A stretch of 64,000 bases of DNA from Aurelia coerulea (lineage: Eukaryota > Cnidaria > Scyphozoa > Semaeostomeae > Ulmaridae), in contig CM076960.1 of the NCBI GenBank assembly GCA_039566865.1, positions 14,670,501 through 14,734,500 of the forward strand, read 5' to 3'. Every line of letters begins with the position of its first letter. Positions within the stretch are counted from its first letter, which is position 1. The notes under the pieces were generated by a model. That model was not told the origin of the DNA. It did no database searches and saw only the letters and a list, made by a program, of their open reading frames with translations. This document shows positions 47,901 through 59,900 of this stretch, piece after piece. Both the position numbers and the translations under genes were made by a program.

Positions 47901-50900
47901 AACAATTTTTAAGCGTTAATTTTCATGTTCCATCGGATTAAAATTGCGTTGAATTTGAATCGCAAAACTCTACACTAATTTCGCATAATGAGGATCGAAA
48001 CAGCTATTATCTATAGCCTTGCCATTTGACTTTATAGCCTTCGTGCAGACTTTACCTACATTCTGCGAAGGAGAGCCGTTAAGGAGATAAGCTCTCCTTC
48101 GCAGTGGACAGTAAAGTCTGCACGCAGGCTGTTGACTTTATGAACAACCCTGTCTTTAATAAGCCTACTTTAAAAACGCTCCCAGGGGCTTTACAGTCAG
48201 ACAAACCTCTGAAGGTAAAAGTACAAAAAATTGATGTCCTCTGGCACTTTTATTGCTCACGTTCATGTTAACTACTTCTACTTTATTTCGTCTCAACCAA
48301 CATTTGAAATACTTCTGAAAAAATCACTAGAATTTTCTAGGGACTCAACCCTGGTTATGAAGTCTAAAATAGATACGGTACAGAATTTTTCTGACAGCAA
48401 GGCCATTAAGTATACATCAAGATACGTAAAGAAGCATATCTGTTACAATTACAGCATCTACAATCATTCACAAAATATATTGAGACCAACATAACAAATC
48501 CAAAAACTTTAGTACTCCCTTGTCTCTACTACAGATAACATATTTTTCCTTGCCCCTGTAACGTCCCCTAACCCTCAGTCAATGTTGTGATTCCAAGCAA
48601 TGTTTTAATGCAAATTTACATGCAGTCACATTAAGTTCACACCAATCAACATTGACTGAGGGGGAGGGGGATGCAGTTTCACAATTTTTGTGAAGGATTG
48701 TAATCTGAATAAAGGATACGAAAACCGTTAAGAAACTTAACAATCGCAACGTGGAAATTTCAAAAGACATTAAAACACCTTCAGAATGAAGGCTGATCCA
48801 ACTTTCTGAGAATAAATGTTTACACTTACTTCTTATCAGGGTCTGAATCCGATAGCACAGATCTTATGCCAGATTTGCTTATTTCTGATAAAACTTTCTG
48901 TTTCTCTTTTAAGGAAGACTGCAAATTGGTGATATCGAAGACCTATGAGCAAACAAACAAGATTTAAGACTTTAGTAAGATTCCACTGACGTCAGTGTTA
49001 GAAAACAAAATGTCGGGATCAGATGAGCAGAGTTGCGTAGTATTTTGTTATGTTTCAAATGACCAAATTGCTGTATGGTTAGCATTTAGGCTAAGATACA
49101 GGGTGAAATATTTCTCATTTTCCTAAACTTTTCATTCTGTCTTCGTGGTTGTAACAGAAAATTCTAGATGGTGAATCTCAGAAGCAATAGCCTGATAACC
49201 AGACCCTACTAAGGAAAAGTACTTTTCCTTAGTAGGGTCTGGTTATCAGGCTACAGAAGCAAGGACTTAACATTAAAATTCTCGTTTTAAGAACTTATAA
49301 CAAACATTCGATTATATATCTATTCATGAAACGTACCATTAAAGGGGCTCCGTCGCCAAATAATGAACAAATCCGTAAACTCGCACGTGTCATCAATTAT
49401 CCATTGTTCATCCATTGTTTTCTGCAGTTTGTTTGGTGGCGTCACCCAAGCCACCAAAACGTGACCGTTAAAAATCCACTTGTATCAGAGCAATCGTAGA
49501 AGATATGAATGTTTGGTTTGTTCCTTAGTGCAGTACAATGATTTATGTCCAAACAGCACTTTTCATTTTGAAAAAAATATGAAAATCCCGTGTGATATCA
49601 CCTTTCAAAAACCGCAAAAATCATTGTTTTGTTTACACTTTGACGACGGAGCCCCTTTTAACCTTGAGCTGTTGTTGATGTCATCATTTCACAGTTTCAA
49701 TTTACATTTTTCAGTTTTTCAGGAAAGCATTTCAATGATTTTAAGAGCTTTCACTGCCACAAATACACAATGAATTAGAGTGAAAGAATAATCTAGGAAA
49801 CTTTCTAAAAACGACATTTTTCGCAGTGCAGCTCTGCATGTATAGTTTCTTAAGGTATGGGTCACGTGAAGTAAACAAACTTCTTTCGACACGACGATTT
49901 GGCAGTCTTTTTGATAGGACATATCACAGAGATTTTCATAATTTTTCTCAAAATGAAGGTGTTATTTTTTAAGATTTTAGGAGGCAGTTACCCAAAAAAA
50001 ATTTTTTGAACCAAATTTTAGGGCATTTTTTCTTTCTGTAAATTATGATTCCCCATTCTCTAAGGAGTCCTTTGATACATATTTCTTCTACCTCTTTGCT
50101 AATTTTTCCTCGGAAGAATAATTTTTTAATAGTTAACACTCCAAAATGTATTCCCAAGCAACAATTTTCCATTTTTATTTACCTTGGTTTCTAGGGGCTT
50201 TTCAGCCCCAGAAAAAAGTTCCCTTTCGGTAGGAATTGTGAAGGAGCCCCCCCCCTGAATTCAATGCAACCCATTTTAGTGAATCACATTGATTTGAATT
50301 GGAAAATTGTAATTAGATTCGAGAAGGATAGATATAGAGCCCGTCCGTCGTTAGCTTTGACTGAAACACCACTTTATCGCCGAATTTATGATTGAAATAT
50401 GCCAAGACTGAAAGTAAGAAATTGGCAAAAGGTACTCGATGGTAAGAAGTTCTGGGAAACTGCAAACAGAAATCAAAAAATGGCCTTTAACAACCATGAA
50501 ACTCAAACTGGAAACGGTAGGCCTAATATTGACACAACTCCTGTAGCTTGGCCCAGGTCAGCTGCATACCCGAAAAGGATCAAGACTATTTCTGCTGAAA
50601 TCTAAAGAATAGTGACTTTAACAAGCTATCTCAGAACAGGATTATAACAAGGAGTCTTTCAAGAAAGTTTGCCTTGAACACAATGCTTTCAGTGGAGCCT
50701 GCCTATGGAATGTAGCTCCAAGATTTCTCCATTTTGAATAGCTGTCTGGAAGAAATGGCTGTGTCCAGGTCATGTATGAGTCAGAAGTCAAAGCTTAAAA
50801 TGTTTCAATGCAATAAATGGAGAAGTGGCCCAGAGTCGCTCTGCCTGGAAAGCGAGGTTCCTTTGAAGTGAATAGGCGATCAGTAATGGCATCAGTTGGA

Positions 50901-53900
50901 CGGAAGAATTTAAGTAAATTCTGCGCTAAGATGAACCTTCCATCTCCAGTGACAAAGAAGTCATATAACAATCATATCAAAGCAATACAAAAAGTTGTTG
51001 TTGAGCAAGCAGAACAGAAAATGAATGCAGCTGCATCACGTTTGAAAGAAATAATTGAAACTGAAGAGCCAGAAAACATAACAAGAGATAAAGCTGGAAA
51101 TACCATTGCTAGTGTAGCTGTCACTGTTGATGGCACCTGGCAAAAACGTGGGCACACATCAAAAATAGGTGTTGTTTTTATTTTGTCAGTCAGAACAGGA
51201 GAAGTTCTCGATTACAAAGTGTTGAGTCATGTTTGTCATGCATGCATTGCACACAAGCATTTAGAAAAAGACTCAGATGAGTATAAAACATGGTTTGAGG
51301 AACACAAGAGCCACTGTCAGATAAATCACACTGGCTCATCTGGTAATATGGAAACAAAAGGGGCAATTGACCTGTTTTCCGATAGCATTGATAAAAGAAA
51401 GTTGAAATACAGTCAGTTTGTGGGTGATGGCGATAGCAGCTGCTACGGTTCTGTGGCTGAGGCAATGCGAAAGAAGTTTGATGACTCGTATACTGTTACA
51501 AAAGAAGAATGCGTGGGGCATGTGCAGAAACGAATGGGTGCTGCCCTCACAAAGTACAAAAAGGATATGAAAGGAACAAAATTGTTGGATGGCAAAGGAG
51601 TAGGTGGTGCAGGAAGATTGACATTGGAAATTATCAAAAAGATTCAGAACTATTATGGCTTTGCAATCAGACAGAATTCAGGGAATCTAGAGGGGATGAA
51701 AGGAGCTGTAAGAGCTATATTGCAACATATTGTTCAAAACCCAAATGAGTCATTGGAAGATCAATACTATCATTGCCCACAAGGTCCGGACAGCTGGTGT
51801 AGGTTTTGGAGGGACAGAGCAACAAATGAGCAAACATATTCAGAAAATGGAAGGCTACCCAATGCTTTCTTTAAAGATCTTGAGCCCATTTTTGAAAGAT
51901 TAAGTCAACACGAGCTACTTAGCCGGTGTTTAATGGGTCTAACACAAAACCAAAACGAAAGCATCAATGGTATCTTATGGTCTCAGATCCCAAAAACTAT
52001 GTTTTGTGGGTTTGCAAAAGTGACAATTGGTGTGTGTGAAACGATTTGTGTTGCCAATACTGGAGCTGCATCTAAAGCCACAATAATGCAAGGAATGGGG
52101 ATGTCACCAGGAAAGAACATGTATGAGGCTCTCAGAGATGAAGACAAGGTTCGCATTCATGCAGCCGCTAGGAGAACATCTTACAAATATAGAATGCGCA
52201 GAAAGAAGTTGAGGTTCGGTAAAATGGAGAATAAGGCTGTGAAGCAAATTAGTTATAAATCAGGTAGCTTTGGTACTGGTACAAAACCAGAACCGATGGG
52301 TAAAAGTTCCAAGAAAATCCCACACAGTAATGTGCAACAAGGTGAAAGAAATGCTGTAAACGAAAATAAGAAACGCAAAAGGAAGGAAAGCATGCAAAGT
52401 GAATTTGAGCATAATTCAGCTCCAAAGATAACTTTTATTGAGGAAGGGACACTTGGAATACTGAAGGTGGAGAGAAAAAAACCTAGGAAAAGTTAAAACA
52501 TTGAACATTTTGTGGTAAGTTATGTTTTCTGACATTTAGCGGTGCTAATAATTGTGAAAATAGACATGCCAAACTTTAAGTGCCATTTTCTCTAAACTAA
52601 CTTTCTAAGGGAGTGTTATCTTTAGGAACGTTTTATTTCTGAACCACATGCCCAATTTACATCAAATCTTCAACAATTACTGCAAATAGACTGAAAAATT
52701 ATTTGAATTATCAAAATTTCAATATGGCCCATTCTGGGCTTGTTACCATGGAAACCGGGGTTTTCGGGGTTACCCTAACAACGGCTGTTGCTAGGGAGAA
52801 ACTGTTAATTCATTTTGAAGAAAACTTTTATTCTAGAAGGACCATTGAAGAATTTTGAATATCAGAGTTAAGAATTTAGATAAAAATGTACCTAACTGAA
52901 AAAGATGCCCCCTATGAATGGTAGGTTTCCATGGCAACCATTACCCCAAATTATGAACCAAATTAATTTTTCTGTAAAAGAATGAATACTCTACTAGCAG
53001 TCAAAATTTCATTTCGATCAAGGGAACAGATAAAATTTTCCAAATCATTTTGTCAAAACCTGCCTCCAGGATTTGTTTGGGTAACTGCCTCCTTTAGAAG
53101 TAGCTTTACGATGAACACGTGCGGGGAACGACATGGATCATAGAGATAACAAGTTGTTTACGGTTACGCGATCCAGCCCCATTAAATACCGGGTGAGCCA
53201 GAACAAAGTTCTCATTTTCGAAACTTCGTAGCATCACAATACATCATCGATTTGAATCATTCAAAGTCTAGCTAAAAGCCAAAAGATCAAAGTATTTTTG
53301 TGATTTTTCTCTTCTTCTTACGAGCACTGCAAATTTAGGTAAATTCAACTGTACAAACATTTTATGTTTTCAAAATGACTTAAAAAGGGCCTAAAAAACT
53401 TGATGAAATCGTTAGGACTCTCCTCACACAGAATAATACACACGGGCGTTTCACCTCTCTCAAGAGCAATAAGACATAGATTCCCAAACAGATACTAAAG
53501 ATGTTTAATTCCATGGCAATAAATGTGCAGACTACATCTCTCACCCATGAGAAATTGCATGTTCTCTATTGTTCTGAGCGAGGAGTCCTTTATGATTTGA
53601 TCATGTATTTTAGGCCTTTTTCCGAAATTTTGCTACCACCACGTTTTTGTAAACTTGAATTTACGAATTTTTCCAGTACTCGTAAGAGGGCGAGAAAGAT
53701 CAGGAAAATACTTCGATCTTTTGGCTGTCAAGCAAATATTGATCCATTCCAATCCACCCCGTAATGTTGATGCTATGAATTTTCAAAAGTAGGAACTTTT
53801 TTCTGGTTCACCCGGTAGCTTCAAATTTACCATGTCTATAAGAGTACAGGTTTCAAATCTTTAAGCGAGATTGTACAAACGTTTCTGCTTCATTGGATGG

Positions 53901-56900
53901 CTTGAAAGAAATTTCAGACACTTTACTCTAATTTTTTTGCGTGATTTTAGATATCTTGATTATTTCAGGATCTACAACATTCTTCTATTTGTTGAAAGAA
54001 TTCAAGCAAAATTTTGAACAAAATCAAAATTGTTGTGAATCCTAAATTGATAAAGGAAAAAGAATACAACCTTCAAGAAAACCATAGTTTGTGAATGAAA
54101 TAATATGATGGTAAGAAGCAAAATTTGTTTCTAGCTTTTCTAGTTTACCATTCAGCAATTCAGTGATGCTCCAAACTAAAAATTTGCTGAAACATACCGG
54201 GTGACCCAAACGAAATTTCACGAGCTAGATTGCACATAGTTTCCTGAAAGCAAATGTTATGAGCATAAAGAAAGTATCAGCATGTAATTGAAAGGCTCGG
54301 CCATCCCGTGAGATGTTACTAGGTATGTTTACGTTATGCCTACTGTCTGAAAAAACAGTTTCCAAAATATAGAAATTCACGTCCATTCCTCGGACCATTC
54401 CCTCGTTTCCAGTCAATGTTTTGGAAAATGGTAAGCTGAATTCCAAATTTGCTTTGGAGCACGAAATTTGAATAAAGGACAGAGGTCAATCATTTTGCAA
54501 ACAAAAAAGTTCCTCAGACGATTTCAAATCTATCGCTACGTTGAGTTTTCACAAAAATGTTGACTGGAAAATGATGGCGATTATTTCACTCAAAATGAGG
54601 AATCCGGTATTCGAAATTTTCTTTGAATCTGATTTTTCGGATCGTAATCATTGGTCAAAATGACCATGCAGCATCTCAAAAGATAGCTAAGCATTTCAAC
54701 TAGACTGTGATGCAAAGTATTTCACAATAGCTTTTGATTGCAGAGAGCCAGTCATGGTCTAGCTCGTGAAGATTTTTTGGGTAACCCGGTAGAAGACACT
54801 GTGATTCTAAAAATAATCAAGATATCACAAATTGCATTAATAAAATCCTAGCAAAGTATCTGGAGTTCCTTTCAAGCAATCAAATCAAATGGAAGATGCT
54901 TGAACCATTTGTGCAATCATCTTAGAAGATTAGGCATCTATGCTGTATCAGATTAATAAATCTTTCGAGATACATCGACGACATCTTCTTGCTAGCGTCC
55001 TTGCTTTGGTATGACCATTTGGATATATCGACCTTTCAAATGACGCTTTAACACAGCTATTACTACATGGTGGTAAAGACCTCACTAATGAGTTAAATAA
55101 AAAGATAATCGAGTTAACGCCGCGCTACATCCACAACACTGGTCGGTTTGATTAATATAATTATAAACACGGTATGTCGCAACACAGCCACCAAGTTACT
55201 ACGTCCCTCCTTTTTTTTTAGTTTCGTTTTTTGTTGTTTTGTAGTCGTTTCATATAATGTATGTAATAGTCTTGAAAGTCTATCTTAAATTAGACGTCAA
55301 ATGAGATCTGGGCACGCAAATTTGCCACGAATGATCAATTCAATTGTTTCATTAGATGACGTCCAACTTGAGATAGACTTTTGGTCTTCAGTTTTATGTA
55401 ATGGCTGCGGAGTCGCCATAGACTTTTGCTCTCCAATGTATCGTTTTTGTAGTATCGTAAAGGAGCTTTGTAAATAGCGTCAAATAGTAACTTGTATTGT
55501 AAAATTTTGATTGAATATAAAAAAAATCAATAAACCCTTGAAGATATGACTTACTCGATCTGGACTGACATCTGTTGACAACACTTGTTTGGGAGTCTTT
55601 TTCTGTAGCTATTGGGAAAATGCAACAAAAAATCTGAAACCTAAACATCACAAGTTCAGCTTATAGCATCTCCTTGAAAATTAAGCAAACAACTTTTAGA
55701 GGTAACATTCTTAAAAAAGAAGAAACTAAACACTATTTGTGGACATATTCTGATTTTAATCTGCCTGAGACAACTGAAAAAAAATAATGTTCAATGTTTA
55801 AAAGAAAAGTGGAGAGAGAAATTTGGTGTGTGCAGATACCAATCATCCTACAAGCAAATAAATGCTAAATCATTTAAATGAGTTATTACTGATTAAATAT
55901 TAGTTATGAATAGTTTACAGTACCAGCCATGCACACATTAGCCTGTGTTCCAGACCACTTGGAAAGGAAAGTGGTCTGTGTAACGGAGTGCTATTCCGTG
56001 TTCAGAAATTTTCTTCAGAATCTGAAGAAAAATTAGCATATGCAACTAATAATTCGCATAATTACTATCTTCTTTGTTATCAGAAAGAAAAGCCTGTCTC
56101 ATGCAAAGAACTCACACTACAATACAAAGAGTAGGAAATTTCAATATCTGCTAATCCTATTGACTTTTTATGATCAAAGAATAGAAGATTTGAATGCCTG
56201 CTAATCCCTATTGAGTTTTTACGCCCGTACAAAGTGATAACGATTAGCCCTGATTTGTTTCAAACACATATTCACAAAAAAATCCACTGTGTTGATCACT
56301 GACTTAATTGCAGCCAATCAGATGTCTGAAAGAATTCAATTCATCGTCTGAACACGGATTAGCGCTCCGTTACACAGACCACTTTCCTTCTCAAGTGATC
56401 TGGAACATAGGCGATGCCCACATTTAAATTGGTTTTCCTGCCTATGAATTCTTGTCCAGAAAAATTTACAGTCTTTCCTATGGCACGGGATTTCTTAACA
56501 TGGCATACAGAATTCTTGTCATGCTAATGTGCACAAGGCCTGCATTTTCAGTGTGTGCTTTAACCAATTGTTATTGTACAGGGTGTCCCAAAAAATATGT
56601 GCGCTGTTTGAGTGATTCTTGTCCATAAATCCAATTTTTCCGTTCTTAAGATTCTTAATAGAAGATACTTCAAATTAAAGTTTGACACCGAGCTTGAATA
56701 AATCTGATGACTAGTTGCTGATTTATGGAGCAAGAAAGTCAAAATCATTGGCTGCCTCAAAACCAGAGGATTCATTGGTCTCCATTATGTTAAAATCAAA
56801 GAAATCGAATGAAAAAAAATACACCTACTCCGGTTTTCTGATGTTCACAAGTGGAATTGGATTTTGTGATAACTAAGAATATTGAACATAGCTAGGGTTG

Positions 56901-59900
56901 CTAGAAATGGTGATGTGGAACACAAGTGCTTCTCGAAAGTGATGAAGTCGTTTGCCTGGTCAATATCCTTGAGTTATGTGGTCATTAATTACTCCCAAAT
57001 GTCTTTCCTAACATAACTGGAAAGTCTAAGTCCATTTGAAAAATTCAAGTTATAAGGTTAAGTACGGAAATAAAATCCTCTGGTTTTGAAACAACTACTG
57101 ATTTTGACTTTCTTTCTCAATAAATCAGCAAACACTAATCAGATTTGCTCAAAAGTGGTGCCGAACTCTAAGTTAAAATCTCGTCTATTCAACATTTGAA
57201 AAATGGGTCAAGTTGGATTTATGGCTACTCCACAGTAGCAATTCAAACGGCATACATGTTTCTTGGGACACCCTGCATAAATCTAAAATTTTCACCTCTC
57301 TCGTAAATGCAGGAGAAGAGATTAATTGATAGATGAATAATTTTTCTGGAGGTGAAATCTTTGGGATGGCAGAGCTTGGGTTTGATTCACTCTAAAATAG
57401 AAAACATATGATCATCAGGACAGGACAGGAAGGAGACATGCTCACACACCGGGAGCGCCAAAATAAACTGTGCATTGTTGACTGGGCACGATAAATTTAT
57501 GAGCTAATCCTAGCTAATTTCATTTCATTCATTCATTTAATATTAATTATACACAAATTAACCCTTCAGCAAATCAAAATATATAACATCTATTTACAAT
57601 GATAGAAACCTTATGAATAAAAACCTAAAGCCCTATAAAACTTAATCCTTGCTGTTCTTCCAGGGAGTTGTGTTTGGCTTGAGCGTCTAGCTCTTTAGAT
57701 GCGTTTTAAGTTGTTTTTTAAACGACCAAGTGTCGGTAACTCGCGAATTTCGGCAGGTGTATCATTCCATGACTTGAGAGCTGCGTAATGAAAGCCCTTT
57801 TTTGCAAATTCAGTCCTATATCTAGGGATCTGGATATCCTTACAGTGCCTCGTATTGTAGGTCGAGTGAAAAGATCTTGGCTTGTATTTATCCCAGAGGC
57901 TTCCAGGGCATAGTCTGTTCATAATCTTGCAAGTCATGACATTCCTATCGTAACGGAAAAGATTTTCTACGTTCCTCAATTCTAAGATCCTCAATTAGAT
58001 GCCAGTATTTTTTGTAAATTTTTTAGTCTTCTATTTGTGGATCTATAAGCGAGTTTCTTAAAATTTTTTATTTTGAAAACACTGAAATTGGTCAAAAAAC
58101 GTTGATCAAATTCTCTAAAGACTCAACATGAATGGACAAAGAGAGAACACTTTTGTGATGATTCGGGGATTTAGAAATCGATCAGTTATGACACATGCAC
58201 GAATGTTAGTTCTAAATTGGAAGGAGTGTAAAAATACTTTTAATGATACAAAGAAATTTATTTCCTTTTCAAGTTTCATGAACTTTATGCTTTGGTGCAT
58301 GTTGCGTTCTTGTGTCAAGGGGGGTTAAAAAGACCGTGCAGGAAGTGTCCTGAAGCCAGCAAGCATTGATCGAGTCATATAGAATTTTTGATTTTGTGAT
58401 GGCTTGGGGCCGCACTTTATTGCAACTACTACATAATTTCGCAACAGGCCAATCTTTGAAATAATGCTCGTTGATCAATTTCTAAATCTCAAAATCACCC
58501 TGAAAACGTTTTCTCTTTGTCCATTCATGCTGAGTCTTTAAAAAATTTGATTGACGTAGTTGGATTGTTTTTGAAAATGAAAATTTTAAGAAACTCGCTA
58601 CTCTAAAAACCGAAAACAAATAATTTTGCAAAAAATCCTAGAATCTAATTCAGGCTTTCTGCTAAATATTAAGTCATAAATATCCAAAATCGATCAAGTG
58701 TATGATTTATCGTGGCTTGCCAAACGTGCATAGTTTATTTTGGCGCACCCGGTGCGGTAGTAAAGAAACTCTTGAACTATAACTACTGTATGAAAATTAA
58801 GCATTGCCCTTTCCAAATGACTAGCTTCAAATAGTACCTGCTACTTTCAATGATAACCTAGAGCAAAAGCTTTGGAAAATGTTCACACAGTAAAATAAAG
58901 AAGAAAATTGCAAAAACCTTACAGAAATGGTTCAAAGTGCAGTTTAATTTAGAAATCATTATTGAGAAATCAGCATTATGTAGACTGAAAATAATGAAAT
59001 GTGCCTTTTTATCTATTAAGTTATTAGGATACTTTCAAGCCCTACGTAAGGTAATTGCAAAGAAATATTAAATTTGAAGAAGCTTTATTTGGAAAGTTTT
59101 CTTTGCAAACATCCAATTTCGTGTGCCATAAAAAATTTTCAAATATCAAAATTACCAGAACTTCCAAAAATAAAGGTGCAAATGGATTCTTTACAAAAGG
59201 TTGTGATTTGTACATTTCATACAGCAACACTAACATGCTAATCCTTTGATATTGATGAGGCAGCAGATCTGGATTTTGCAGTAAAACAAGCTGTCAAAAT
59301 AGAGATACAAACAAAAAATTAAATTGTATGAAAGAAGTTTGGATGCAAAAAGACAAGATATTTAGCGCACTGAGGCTTTTCTGACTTATGTCTTCATCGG
59401 AGTGTGACTTACAAAACCAAACTGATTCTAAAGTTATGTTATGGGTATACAAATACCGTGATTCAATTAATAGATGGATTAACAATTTCCAGAAAAAGTA
59501 TTTTCTTAGTTTTAACTAATCAACTTTCCTTCATAGGAAAGTAAACAATGATTTTGAAGAATAGTTCTTTTAAGTTCTTATTCTTTGCAAAAACCTCACA
59601 GAAATATTATAGGGGATCCTCTCTAAGTATTTGGTCTAAACTTTGGAAAGCTCTTCCATTATTCATATAAGGTTGCCAGCTACACTAAGATTCAAATTTA
59701 CGATTTCAGGTTTCATTTTTCCACACAAGAAAACTTGTATACTTTAAGCAGTTACTGGACATACTGTATCCGCCCCTTTTCCTAGAGGACAATTTTCTAA
59801 TTTCTCGAGATCTGTTTAAAAAAATTTAAGGTGGGGGGGGGGGGTTGGAATTTTTTTGAAAATTGGTCTTCCTCTTGAATTCTGAATTCCGTTATGGACA

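Larger units (their letters stand above)
49980..53092 (+). mobile_element. Mutator-like autonomous DNA transposon
   Basis: The element is bounded by 17-bp inverted repeats GGAGGCAGTTACCCAAA at 49980 and its complement ending 53092. It carries one long transposase ORF and sits in a CNOT11 intron on the opposite strand. The same four bases, TTTA, flank both ends. A classical Mutator target duplication of 8-11 bp is not visible. The 3' non-coding part (52500-53040) holds several G/C-rich patches resembling CCATGGCAACC. Confidence 0.82.

Noticed and set aside
51190..51637. Minus-strand ORFs of 91, 61 and 64 codons
   Set aside because: They lie antisense to the transposase and have no family resemblance.
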